From positions 1-36,353 of the forward strand of contig JANQRN010000079.1 in NCBI GenBank assembly GCA_028284545.1: a stretch of DNA of 36,353 nucleotides, in the 5' to 3' direction. Positions 27,327 through 36,353 of the stretch are shown piece after piece. How positions within the stretch are numbered: position 1 is the stretch's first letter; each line of letters begins with the position of its first letter. Source of the DNA: Rhodothermales bacterium. Its GTDB lineage: Bacteria; Bacteroidota; Rhodothermia; Rhodothermales; JABDKH01. The translations under genes were made by a program, and so were the position numbers. The notes beneath the pieces are model-generated. The model ran no database searches, was not told the DNA's origin, and was given only the letters and a program-made list of their open reading frames with translations.

Positions 27327-28717
27327 GCGCCCAGGAGCAGCGGTGCGCTTAGCGCGGCCTCCAAATCCGCATCTATAGCATCTCGATAAGAAGCGAACTC
27401 CTTGGGCACCCGAAAATCCAGTGGAAGGAACGCGGCGTCCCCCAAATCAGGGTCCCGCTCGACAAACTGCGTCGATACCGTCATCCAGATCTTTGTCTTG
27501 GGGAGATCGATGTCCCTTCCCTCGCTGGGGCTGTTGGGTTTCCCGCGAGGGGGTTCGCCAACAAGGCGGGCGTTTGCTGACCGGCGCAACTCTGCGGCGT
27601 TGGTCAAGGCTGCCGAATAGGTGCGTCGACCCACGAGGACAAACAGGCGCCCTTGTGATGTGAAATCGGTTCGTGCCGCAAGTCCGTCGATCAGGGCGCG
27701 GGCGGTCAGCGGCTCGCCGCCGGTGTTCTGGCGCAAGTCAATGATCAGGCGTTCCACCGGATTCTGGTCCATGAACGCGAAGATTTCCTCAGCCATTCCC
27801 GCCACGGTGGGCCGATCCTTCTGGTCCCAGCAAGTGTTGTACTGGAAAAAGACGGTCTCGTCCTCTTCCAGATACTCCCACCAATAGTACTTCCTTTCGC
27901 TGAGGTGGGGGAGCGTAAGCGGCGTCGCAAACAGGTATTCCAGTCGGCGACTGACGGGCCGTCTGTCCGGATACACTGAGTTTGCCGTGAGCCAGCTGCC
28001 CTTCCGGTACGCCTTAAGGTTCTCGGAACGAAACGTTTCGGTGATACCCCCCTCGAATTCGAACCGGACACTATCCGCTGAGGGTGCCACGCCGAGCACG
28101 TGCAGCAATTCGGGCCGGAGAATGTGGAACGAAGACGTGTAGGCATATTCCATGTCATTGTCGGCGGAGATGGTCGAACTGATTACGCGCAACACTTCAC
28201 CAACTTCCATTCCCTCAATGCGCAGAAGCTCCTTTCCTATGAGGTGTTCATGCGTCGTTCGGGCGGCCGTCACGAACATCCCGTCATCAAACAACCAGAG
28301 GTGCAGCGGAATGAACCTGAACATCATCCCCCGCTGTTCACCCGGGTACATTGACGTGTGCCCGTCACCCACCATCGCAATCACCTCAGAAAGCCTGACC
28401 AGTGCCTGGTTGACGCTCAATGTGGGAAGGTCATCGTGTAGCGCGGCTACCGCGTTCTCGAACGTGTCTTGCGGAATCTCGTGGTAGAGATCCACGTGTC
28501 GTTCGAGCAATGCCGTGTGCATGGTCTGCAGGTCTTCCTGCCATTTCTTCGCCTTCCCGGGACTCATCACCTGTGCGTTGTTCGAGCACCCCGAAAACAA
28601 GGAAGACGCGGTCAGCAGCGCGACCAATCCGATTCCTACACAGCGCCGGGCAGTTACACTGGTTGTGTGAGCGGTGGGCTCTGGTCGCTGGACACGGGAA
28701 GCTAATTGGGTAGGCAT
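27284..28717 (-). CDS. S41-family peptidase-like lipoprotein
   Basis: ERLIIDLRQNTGGEPLTARALIDGL, LFVLVGRRTYSAALTNAAELRRSANARLVGEPPRGKPN; lipobox LFSGC. Confidence 0.8.
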   Translation of the reverse strand: MPTQLASRVQRPEPTAHTTSVTARRCVGIGLVALLTASSLFSGCSNNAQVMSPGKAKKWQEDLQTMHTALLERHVDLYHEIPQDTFENAVAALHDDLPTLSVNQALVRLSEVIAMVGDGHTSMYPGEQRGMMFRFIPLHLWLFDDGMFVTAARTTHEHLIGKELLRIEGMEVGEVLRVISSTISADNDMEYAYTSSFHILRPELLHVLGVAPSADSVRFEFEGGITETFRSENLKAYRKGSWLTANSVYPDRRPVSRRLEYLFATPLTLPHLSERKYYWWEYLEEDETVFFQYNTCWDQKDRPTVAGMAEEIFAFMDQNPVERLIIDLRQNTGGEPLTARALIDGLAARTDFTSQGRLFVLVGRRTYSAALTNAAELRRSANARLVGEPPRGKPNSPSEGRDIDLPKTKIWMTVSTQFVERDPDLGDAAFLPLDFRVPKEFASYRDAIDADLEAALSAPLLLGAQSAGRRGSEGGGG

Positions 28718-28802
28718 TGTTCAGGAAGGTGTTGGTGTCGAATGCGTGGTCATTCCACACCATACCAACCGTGCCTGGTCGGCCCTGGTTAACACACGGC
28801 CG

Positions 28803-31340
28803 TCAGTCCGTCCCAACTGCGAAGACGGCATTTCCGAAAAGCACCTCACCGGTGTACCACATCCCACGGAAAAGCAGGTCGTCCATCGCGTAGACAACGG
28901 TTCCGCGACCGACATCCTGCACGCCGAGGGCCAGCGAGCCGGCGATCCGTTTCCGGGTATTGTGCCCGGCAAAGCCGCTGATGGGTTCGCCGTCCTCGAC
29001 GACGGCAACGTTCCATCCCTGCTTCAGCAACTTCGCGGTGCTGCTGCTACGGCGCAGAACCGGCAGGCGGTCGCCAAGCCCGTAGGCGAGCGGGTGGGTT
29101 CGGTCAGCTGTGGCTAGGAAGATGGCCCCGGGGATTCCATCTGAAATGCGGCGTCGCACACGATCTGCGTATGGTTGTTCGACCGGGCCGACCGCTGCTG
29201 AGTCGGGCTCGGCGCCCCGATTCATCTCGAGCGCAAAGCCTGACTTGCCGGCGAAGAATCGTGCCGCGCCATCCAATGCAATGAGCTTTCCCCCTCCACG
29301 AATCCACGCGCGCAGGTCGCCCATAGCGTCCTCGTCAAGAACACTTCCGTAGGACCCGCTCGGCATGACAAGCACGTCGTACTGTCCCAGGTCGGTGCCG
29401 CCAAGGCGGTTGCCGTTGACGATCGTGACAGGGTAGGCAGCGCGTTCGTCGAAATAGTGCCAGATCTGCCCGAGGGAATAGGACGACACCGTCGAGCCAC
29501 CTACGACAGCCACTCGAGGAGCCTTGAGGTAGCCGACATCTCCAGATCCGAAATCCGGCCCACTGTCGACGAAGCCCGTTGAGGCCGGGAATAGTTCTCG
29601 ACCAAATTTAGCCGCAATAGACTGAACCTGCTCGTCGAAGCGCGCGCCGATTCGCGTATTGCCGGTTCGGGTGATAATGAGCGTGCCCCGCTCAAAAGTC
29701 TGGCCGGCAAGAGAGATCGGTTCGTGTGCCATTCGCACGAGGATTCCCGCCTTATGCAGTGCGGCCAGGAATCGGTGGTCCTCCAGGGAGCCGAATCGTG
29801 CCAGGTAGGCATAAGGTCTGATGCCGGCGGCTACAGCCGGGACTGTTGGCGTGCTGACATCGGTCAATTCCAGGCGCCGTGCGTCAGATGCAACTACGGC
29901 ATCGAGGCCGTAGAGCAAGGGAAGAGACCAGGTCGTGATGTCGTAGGTGACCGAGTCTGCAAGCAGCGGGTCGGGTTCCAGCAGGACGTCCGCAAGCACA
30001 CCCTTGGGCTGACTGGTTGAAACGACAATATCGCCTGGATCAACCGAGTGCCGACCGCTTCGCCCGTCTAGATAATTGCGCCCCGATACGGTCGTCGAAG
30101 TCGCGACGGTCTGGTACTCGATCCCTTGTATGTCCAGGAGGTGCATCAGCGCCGCCGCGCGCTCTCCGCGCGCGTCCCGCTTGATGACGAATGTGCGGGG
30201 TTCGCTGTCTGGTTCAAAGTATGCGGCAAACTCGGCTACTACGCGACCCGCGTTCTGTGCCGTGACTTCGATTGTAGATAATCCGGTGGTGTGATGGTGT
30301 GCGATGCGATCCGCCAGAGTCAGCGTGTCACTCTCCGCGGTCTTGATGGCAAGGCCAGCTCTCCCAGATCCCGCTTGCTCATACGTCATTCCGATGGACC
30401 CATTGAAAGTCGGCCACGTGTCACCGTATCCGGGGTACAACAAGTCGAAGCTCTGCCTGGTGAAGTAGAGCCACCCGTTCTCATCGAAGTATCTGGCGTG
30501 GTTGCGGCCAATCTGAGTCTGAAAGTCTCGTTGCCATTCGGTGACGGAAGCGTGGTAGGGTTCAGCAGCTGGTGCGAAATAGTAGGGGTTATTGACTCCC
30601 TGCTCGTGGAAGTCGACATGGACGTGTGGCATCCAGGCGTTGTACCTCTTGAGACGTGCGCGTGTCTCCTTCTGTGAGGCCCAGGCCCAGTCCCGATTCA
30701 GGTCAAAGTAGTAGTGGTTGGAGCGCCCACCGGGCCACGGTTCGTTGTGCGTCCGGTCATCGCTGTTGGGATTGACAAAGGCACCCGCCGTTCGATTGTA
30801 CCACTGTACGTAGCGCTCGCGACCATCGGGGTTGAGACACGGGTCAATGATGACAAGGGTATTCTCGAGCCACTCCTGGGTTCGCGCGTTGCCAGTGTCC
30901 GCCAGTTCGAAAAGCGTCAGCAAGGATGCCTCTGTCCCGACAGATTCGTTGCCGTGAACGTTGTAGCTGAGCCACACGATCGCGGTCGGACTGGCTGTCG
31001 GCGTGGCCGACCCCTTCGTCAATTCGATATTCTCCGCACGGATGTCGTCAAGCCGCGAGAGGTTGTCGGGCGTCGACACAAACAACAGGGTCAGCGGCCT
31101 GTGTTCATACGTCTGTCCGTAGGTCTCGATCGTGACGTTAGGGGAGGCTTGGGCCACGTGACTTACGTAGTCAACTACTCGATGATGCGGTGTGAAGCGG
31201 TCGCCCAGCTCGTAGCCGAGGAATTCTGCGGGCGACTGGATCTGCGCGTGTGCCTGCCGGGCGCTTGATGTACCGAGGAGGGTCAAGGTTACCAGCGCGG
31301 CAATCGCTACGCGCGACAACAGGTTGTTTGGTTGGGTCAT
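28803..31340 (-). CDS. M14-family zinc carboxypeptidase with C-terminal GATase1-like domain
   Basis: LSYNVHGNESVGTEA, DPCLNPDGRERYVQWYN, VDFHEQG; C-terminal YDVLVMPSGSYG..LRAWIRGGGKLIALDGAARF. Confidence 0.9.
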   Translation of the reverse strand: MTQPNNLLSRVAIAALVTLTLLGTSSARQAHAQIQSPAEFLGYELGDRFTPHHRVVDYVSHVAQASPNVTIETYGQTYEHRPLTLLFVSTPDNLSRLDDIRAENIELTKGSATPTASPTAIVWLSYNVHGNESVGTEASLLTLFELADTGNARTQEWLENTLVIIDPCLNPDGRERYVQWYNRTAGAFVNPNSDDRTHNEPWPGGRSNHYYFDLNRDWAWASQKETRARLKRYNAWMPHVHVDFHEQGVNNPYYFAPAAEPYHASVTEWQRDFQTQIGRNHARYFDENGWLYFTRQSFDLLYPGYGDTWPTFNGSIGMTYEQAGSGRAGLAIKTAESDTLTLADRIAHHHTTGLSTIEVTAQNAGRVVAEFAAYFEPDSEPRTFVIKRDARGERAAALMHLLDIQGIEYQTVATSTTVSGRNYLDGRSGRHSVDPGDIVVSTSQPKGVLADVLLEPDPLLADSVTYDITTWSLPLLYGLDAVVASDARRLELTDVSTPTVPAVAAGIRPYAYLARFGSLEDHRFLAALHKAGILVRMAHEPISLAGQTFERGTLIITRTGNTRIGARFDEQVQSIAAKFGRELFPASTGFVDSGPDFGSGDVGYLKAPRVAVVGGSTVSSYSLGQIWHYFDERAAYPVTIVNGNRLGGTDLGQYDVLVMPSGSYGSVLDEDAMGDLRAWIRGGGKLIALDGAARFFAGKSGFALEMNRGAEPDSAAVGPVEQPYADRVRRRISDGIPGAIFLATADRTHPLAYGLGDRLPVLRRSSSTAKLLKQGWNVAVVEDGEPISGFAGHNTRKRIAGSLALGVQDVGRGTVVYAMDDLLFRGMWYTGEVLFGNAVFAVGTD

Positions 31341-31430
31341 TTCCTGAGATGTGCACATGTTGGGCCCCAAAGTACGAGATCATGGTCTTGGGCGCCGTCA
31401 CAAGTCGGTTTAGCGGAGTATCCTTGGAAG

Positions 31431-32411
31431 GTGACAAAACGTAGACACAAATATCGTGTGCGATCGACCCTCTCGGCCGCGGCGCTCATGGGGTGCGGGT
31501 TCCTGTTTGCCGGATGTGGTGCCGTCTACTTCGTCGGAATGCCGTTTGTCTACGACACCATTCGTTCTGACAGCGTAACTGAGCACTCGAACGAGCGCTA
31601 CTACGACGGCCCGACCGAGGAGGACAAGAAGACGCGCCTTGACCTCTTCGTTCCCGAGGGACGGGATTGGCCTACGCTGGTCTTTGTTCATGGTGGCGGC
31701 TGGACAAACGGCGACAAGGACCTTCGAGTTGGCGGGAAGGACGTGTATCGCAATATCGGTCGCTTCTTCGCATCGCGCGGCGTCGCCGCAGCGGTAATCA
31801 ATTACCGGCTGTTACCCGGCGTGCATTGGACGACACAGATCAAAGATGTTGGCCGCGCTGTTCTCTACGCACGGGAACGCGCGCGGGAAGAAGGCGGTGA
31901 TCCGACGCGTCTGTTCCTTTCGGGACATTCGGCCGGTGCCCAGCTCGTCACGCGCATTGCTCTTGACGCCGAATATCTCGTCGGGCTTGGCTCGGATCGC
32001 GAGATCGTTTGCGGTGTGATTGCCGTCAGTGGTGCGGGCTACGACATGGAGGACGCAGAGACTTACGCCCTCGGCGCCGACTTTGACTACCTGGATAGTC
32101 GCTTCTCGGTAGTTGATCGTGGTGAGACATGGCCGGCGGACGCCTCCGTCATGCAGTTCATCGACGGCCGGGCGCCACCTTTCCTGGTTGTATATGGAGG
32201 TGCAGAACACCCGGCGCTGCAGCACCAGTCGATGTTGTTGTCGGATCAGCTCGAGGAATCGGGCGTGGCTGTCGATACCGTTGTCGAAGAAGGGACAGAC
32301 CACGCAAGAATGGTTTTGGCATTGAGTCGAAAGGGTAGCAGGTCAACCGATGAGGCACTCGACTTCATCGAGCGAAATGAATGCGGAACGCCACCCGCCA
32401 CCCGGCGTTGA
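31431..32411 (+). CDS. Alpha/beta hydrolase (esterase/lipase-like), probable lipoprotein
   Basis: FVHGGGWTNGDKD and FLSGHSAGAQLV; lipobox FLFAGC; GTG start at 31431 in frame. Confidence 0.87.
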   Translation: MTKRRHKYRVRSTLSAAALMGCGFLFAGCGAVYFVGMPFVYDTIRSDSVTEHSNERYYDGPTEEDKKTRLDLFVPEGRDWPTLVFVHGGGWTNGDKDLRVGGKDVYRNIGRFFASRGVAAAVINYRLLPGVHWTTQIKDVGRAVLYARERAREEGGDPTRLFLSGHSAGAQLVTRIALDAEYLVGLGSDREIVCGVIAVSGAGYDMEDAETYALGADFDYLDSRFSVVDRGETWPADASVMQFIDGRAPPFLVVYGGAEHPALQHQSMLLSDQLEESGVAVDTVVEEGTDHARMVLALSRKGSRSTDEALDFIERNECGTPPATRR

Positions 32412-32417
32412 GCGACC

Positions 32418-33479
32418 ATGCAGCCCCTCCTGTGCAACTACTACACGACTTATCGCTGCAACGCGAAGTGCGGCTTCTGTGACATTTGGGAGCAGCCGTC
32501 GCCGCTGGTGGACCTGGGCGACGCAGAACGAAACCTCGACGACCTGCAGCGTCTTGGCGTGCGAATCGTCGACTTCACCGGCGGTGAGCCACTGCTGCAT
32601 CCCGAACTCGATGTCCTGCTTGACATGGCGCGCGCCCGCGGAATGCGCACGTCTGTCACCACTAACGGACTCCTCTACCCCAAGCGCGCGGCCAGCCTCG
32701 CGGGCAAGGTTGATCTGCTGCACTTCTCCATTGATGCAGCTGACCCGGACAAGCATGATGCCTCGCGGGGCGTGCAGTGCTTCGACGCACTCATGCAGTC
32801 GGTTCGGGTAGCTCTGGAGATCGGTGAGCGCCCGGATCTTCTCTTCACAGTGACCAACGACAATCTCGAGGAGCTTGAGCGCATCTACACCGAGATCTCG
32901 TACCCCAACGGTCTCATCCTGATCATCAACCCGCTGTTCCAGTACAACGATCTGGGTAGCAGCTTGGACGACAAGGTGCTGGACCACATACTCGCGTTCG
33001 GTCGTCGTCCGTTCACGTATCTGAACCCGGCGTTCGTGACGTTTCGGCGCGCGGGTGGTAACGATCCGGAAGCTCCAGTTTGTCGCGCCGTGTCTACTAC
33101 CGTCGTGATCTCACCGTTCAACGAATTGGTCTTGCCATGTTATCACTTCGGGCTCGACCGAATTCCGATTGACGGCCAACTGTTCGGGTTGTGGAACTCC
33201 GACGTTGTCGCAGAACACAAGCGGATGGAGGGGCGCCACGAGGTCTGCCGTGGTTGTACGGTGAACTGCTATTTCGAACCGAGCTTCGCCACGTCCCCGA
33301 CCACACGGTATTTCTGGCAGAGTCTGCCTTCGAAAATGAACTATGCGTGGACGAAGTTCGTACTTCAACGGCTGGACAACCGGAACGGGCCTCGCGAGGC
33401 GATGCTTCCGGTACGTATTGCTGAGACGGATCATCGTACTGCGCCAGACCACTCTATTGAGGCCGTTCAACAGGCATGA
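32418..33479 (+). CDS. Radical SAM protein with SPASM/twitch-like C-terminus
   Basis: CNAKCGFC (CxxxCxxC), FTGGEPLLHPEL, TNGLLYP, HFSIDAADPDKHD; C-terminal Cys cluster CRGCTVNC. Confidence 0.9.
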   Translation: MQPLLCNYYTTYRCNAKCGFCDIWEQPSPLVDLGDAERNLDDLQRLGVRIVDFTGGEPLLHPELDVLLDMARARGMRTSVTTNGLLYPKRAASLAGKVDLLHFSIDAADPDKHDASRGVQCFDALMQSVRVALEIGERPDLLFTVTNDNLEELERIYTEISYPNGLILIINPLFQYNDLGSSLDDKVLDHILAFGRRPFTYLNPAFVTFRRAGGNDPEAPVCRAVSTTVVISPFNELVLPCYHFGLDRIPIDGQLFGLWNSDVVAEHKRMEGRHEVCRGCTVNCYFEPSFATSPTTRYFWQSLPSKMNYAWTKFVLQRLDNRNGPREAMLPVRIAETDHRTAPDHSIEAVQQA

Positions 33480-33997
33480 AAAAGATCCTCGTACTCGCCG
33501 GGGCCGCCCTCGCGATTCTACTCTGGGCACGATCTGGATGCTCACAGGACCTTTCGTGGTCGGCTGTTTTGAAGGGAGTGCGTGCTGAGTTTGGTGACGT
33601 AACGCAGATCTCCACAGACTCACTCGCCGCATGGATGGCAGACAGCAGTCGGGCGCAACCCGTGCTCATAGATGCGCGAACCCCAGAGGAGTACGCCGTC
33701 AGTCACATTGAGGGAGCCGTGCGAGTCGACCCGGATAACCCGGTTCTGGCGGCATCTGAGATCCGCACGGATGCACCGATTGTCGCCTATTGTTCAGTCG
33801 GATATCGGTCCTCGTCTGTAGCGCAGCAACTCGCTGAGCAGGGGTATACGAACGTGGTCAACCTGGAGGGGTCCATCTTCAAGTGGGCGAATGAAGGGCG
33901 GCCGCTTGTCGCGGAGGGGCAGCCAACCGACACCGTCCACCCGTTCAACGCGGTCTGGGGCAGGTTGCTCAGCCGAGATGTTCCGCGCGACCAGTAG
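33476..33997 (+). CDS. Exported rhodanese-domain protein
   Basis: VLIDARTPEEYAVSHIEGAVRV and VAYCSVGYRSS active-site loop; N-terminal hydrophobic leader; 4-bp overlap with the upstream gene. Confidence 0.9.
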   Translation: MKKILVLAGAALAILLWARSGCSQDLSWSAVLKGVRAEFGDVTQISTDSLAAWMADSSRAQPVLIDARTPEEYAVSHIEGAVRVDPDNPVLAASEIRTDAPIVAYCSVGYRSSSVAQQLAEQGYTNVVNLEGSIFKWANEGRPLVAEGQPTDTVHPFNAVWGRLLSRDVPRDQ

Positions 33998-34017
33998 AGG
34001 TACCGCCAGCAGTGCTG

Positions 34018-34848
34018 TCAGGGTTCGCGGCGGTCAGACGGTTCGTCGGCGAGCAGAGGCATCTTCAGCAGCTCGGCGAATCGCTCACCGTCGGGGCCGT
34101 CGATACCAAACTCGATGGCATCGGGGTCGTCGCGCATCCGGAAGGAACGGCCAATTCTGTCCCACACGGAGAACAACGAACTGTAGTTGGAGTCCGTCTC
34201 TACGCGGATGCGCGAATGGTGAACCTTGTGCATATAGGGCGTGACAATGATTGTGCGGAGCGCCCGATCGACAGCTGGTGGGACGGTGATATTGGCGTGG
34301 TGGAACTGAACAACCGCGAACATGACTGTCTCGTAAAGCACGAGCTCCCAGGCGTAAACACCAAAGAGCGCAATCAGCGGAATCCGGAGGGTAGAGGACA
34401 TCACGATCTCGCCTAGATGAAAACGGCCCGCGGTCGAAACGTCCATCTCCCGATCAGCGTGGTGCACGCGATGAAAGCGCCACAGAAACGGGATTCGATG
34501 ATTGAGTCGATGCCAGCAATACGTCCAGAAGTCGAGTAGAAGAATCGCGCCAATCGCGTGGACGACGGCGAGGTCTTCGTTGCCGCGCGTGAGCACGTTC
34601 ATTAGACCGAAGTCGCGTGCGGCCGCCCACTCTGCGGCAGCGACCCAGAGCGCAACAAATAGCAACGTTACAGCAAGAGAGTTGACGGCGCCAAGCGCAA
34701 GGTTGCGTACTATGTGTACTCCGCGTCGAGTGCGTTGTCGTGAAAAGGAAAAAAAGGGTCGTAGACTCTCCCACGATAACAGCACCGCAAGTCCGGCAAC
34801 CATCACAATGACTTGCCACTGTTGAAAGATGTTGACAACTGCTTGCAT
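34018..34848 (-). CDS. Sterol desaturase / fatty acid hydroxylase family protein
   Basis: Histidine boxes HRLNHR, HRVHHAD, HHANI, HKVHHSR; several TM helices. Confidence 0.9.
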   Translation of the reverse strand: MQAVVNIFQQWQVIVMVAGLAVLLSWESLRPFFSFSRQRTRRGVHIVRNLALGAVNSLAVTLLFVALWVAAAEWAAARDFGLMNVLTRGNEDLAVVHAIGAILLLDFWTYCWHRLNHRIPFLWRFHRVHHADREMDVSTAGRFHLGEIVMSSTLRIPLIALFGVYAWELVLYETVMFAVVQFHHANITVPPAVDRALRTIIVTPYMHKVHHSRIRVETDSNYSSLFSVWDRIGRSFRMRDDPDAIEFGIDGPDGERFAELLKMPLLADEPSDRREP

Positions 34849-34868
34849 CTACGGCAACCTGAGCTTGA

Positions 34869-35477
34869 ATGACTAGTAACCAACGCCTTGTCGGCGATGA
34901 GGTGCCCGGGCCTGAACCGCCGCTCACCGCAACGGGACTTGTGCTCGCCGGCGGTCGCTCGGAGCGTTTCGGATCAGACAAGTCTAAATACAAGTTTGAG
35001 GGTGTTGAACTTCGTACGCGCGTCGGAAAAATTCTGAAACTCGTGACAGGTCGCACCCTCCTGTCAACTGCGGAACCCGAGGTAGCACCCGAGCCTTTCG
35101 ATGCTGTTGTCGTCGACCGGTTTGTGCAGTGCGGACCACTTGCGGGCCTGCAGGCTGGGATGGTTGCCGCATACGCAGACTGGCTGGTTGTGGCCCCCTG
35201 CGACATGCCGTTCGTCACGCAGAGCGTACTCAGCAAAATGCTCGAAATGGCCCATAAAGGCTCGAATGAAGCGGTTGTGGCCGCGCATGGCGGTCGACTG
35301 ATTGGCGTCCTTGGCTGCTACTCTACGAAACTCCTCGGAGCGATCGAGCGCCGGCTGGAGTCACACAACACCTCGCGCAGTGTCGACGCGTTTCTCCGAT
35401 CGCTCGATCACGTCGAGACGCTGGATGTAAGCGTTGTCGTTGCGACCAACGTCAACTTCACCGACGACATCGGATGA
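34869..35477 (+). CDS. mobA: Molybdenum cofactor guanylyltransferase
   Basis: VLAGGRSERFGSDKSKYKFEG; CGPLAGLQAGMVAAYADWLVVAPCDMPFV. Confidence 0.87.
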   Translation: MTSNQRLVGDEVPGPEPPLTATGLVLAGGRSERFGSDKSKYKFEGVELRTRVGKILKLVTGRTLLSTAEPEVAPEPFDAVVVDRFVQCGPLAGLQAGMVAAYADWLVVAPCDMPFVTQSVLSKMLEMAHKGSNEAVVAAHGGRLIGVLGCYSTKLLGAIERRLESHNTSRSVDAFLRSLDHVETLDVSVVVATNVNFTDDIG

Positions 35478-35520
35478 AGCCGTCATTTGTTTTCATTGCG
35501 CTTCGGAATAGATTTGCTGC

Positions 35521-36353
35521 GTGAACTACGGCTTCGTAATAAACAACGACACCTGTATTGGTTGTCACGCCTGCTCCACTGCGTGCAAGAGCGAGAATGA
35601 AGTACCACTCGGTGTCCACCGAACGTGGGTAAAGAGCGTTGAGGTCGGCGCCTTTCCAGACGTCAAGCGGCACTTTCAGGTTACGCGCTGTAACCATTGC
35701 GCGAATCCGCCGTGCGTTGCCATCTGTCCCGTCACTGCCATGTACCAGCGCGACGATGGGATTGTTGAGTTTGACAAAGACCTTTGTATCGGATGCAAGG
35801 CGTGCCTGCAAGCGTGCCCGTATGACGCAATTCACGTTGACCCCGAGACAGGGACCGCAGCGAAGTGTCACTACTGCGCGCATCGCACGGACATCGGACT
35901 CGAACCAGCGTGCGTAGTTGTTTGCCCGGAGCATGCCATCATTGCCGGTGACCTGGATGATCCGGGCTCTGAAATAAGTCGCGTTCTCGCTGACAACAAG
36001 GTTACCGTCAGAAAGCCAGAGCGGGGCACGTCGCCTAAGCTGTTCTACGTCAGTGGCGCCGAGGCAACGCTTCACCCGACAGCGGTGAGCAGCACGCCGG
36101 CCACGTACGCATGGGCTGACTCGATATCTGACAGGCAGGCTGTGGGCGGTCCCATGACTCGGGTCGCAGGCCAAATGACGCAGGCCGCCTATAACGCCCA
36201 GCACAAGATGCCGTGGCACTGGCCCGTGCCGGCGTATCTCGTCACGAAGGCAATCAGCGCGGGCATTGCGCTCTGGCTTGCGGCGACCTACCTACTTGGC
36301 GTTTTTCGACTCGAAGCTGCGCCGAACGCCGTTCTGCTGGCGGTATCTGTCGT
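35521..36353 (+). CDS. 4Fe-4S ferredoxin (DmsB-like) fused to a DmsC/NrfD-like membrane segment; 3' end outside the window
   Basis: Frame open from GTG 35521 to the edge: CIGCHACSTAC, CNHCANPPCVAICP, CIGCKACLQACP, CHYCAHRTDIGLEPACVVVCP, then PWHWPVPAYLVTKAISAGIALWLAATYLLG. Not in the ORF track because no stop lies inside the window. Confidence 0.88.
   Translation, partial: MNYGFVINNDTCIGCHACSTACKSENEVPLGVHRTWVKSVEVGAFPDVKRHFQVTRCNHCANPPCVAICPVTAMYQRDDGIVEFDKDLCIGCKACLQACPYDAIHVDPETGTAAKCHYCAHRTDIGLEPACVVVCPEHAIIAGDLDDPGSEISRVLADNKVTVRKPERGTSPKLFYVSGAEATLHPTAVSSTPATYAWADSISDRQAVGGPMTRVAGQMTQAAYNAQHKMPWHWPVPAYLVTKAISAGIALWLAATYLLGVFRLEAAPNAVLLAVSV

Noticed and set aside
32418-33479. Radical SAM protein as the sulfatase maturase (anSME)
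   Set aside because: 25 kb from the sulfatase, and I see no anSME-specific signature or operon link.
34454-35236. 260-aa minus-strand ORF
   Set aside because: Antisense to mobA and in another frame over the sterol-desaturase gene; low-complexity.
35458-36219. 253-aa minus-strand ORF
   Set aside because: Antisense to the ferredoxin/NrfD-type gene, whose Cys motifs are unambiguous.

Overview
36.4 kb of GC-rich bacterial chromosome, densely coding on both strands. I saw no transposase, integrase, phage gene or CRISPR array. The bL28-bL33-DUF4295 gene set suggests a Bacteroidota/Rhodothermota-type organism (inference). Recognisable genes: M28 peptidase (truncated at the left edge), BatA/vWA-like membrane protein, HflX, CBS-pair protein, Cys-type sulfatase, tRNA-Cys/Arg/Pro, DUF4295 protein, bL33, bL28, ComA-like phosphosulfolactate synthase, LolE-like permease, YchF, Ser/Thr-type phosphatase, NusB, ComEC, glycosyltransferase, universal stress protein, Pgi, MoeA, thioredoxin-like protein, NUDIX protein with an extra N-terminal domain, trypsin-like protease, ECF-type sigma factor next to a small membrane protein, S41 and M14 peptidases, alpha/beta hydrolase, radical SAM/SPASM protein, exported rhodanese, sterol-desaturase family protein, MobA, and a 4Fe-4S/NrfD-type fusion running off the right edge. 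The most interesting signal is non-coding. The ~510 bp gap between the universal stress protein gene and pgi (20827-21335) holds two perfect and three 8/9 DnaA boxes. One perfect box sits beside a GC-rich spacer, a TAGTAGTAG DnaA-trio and an AT-rich tract, in the order described for the bacterial origin-unwinding system. This is a candidate chromosomal oriC with no dnaA gene in the window. Secondary signals: two small genes (DUF4295, bL33) below the ORF-track cutoff, tandem 11-mers directly upstream of rpmB, an inverted repeat upstream of the sigma-factor locus, and a structured gap with two terminator-like hairpins near the left edge. All calls come from reading the sequence; no searches were run.
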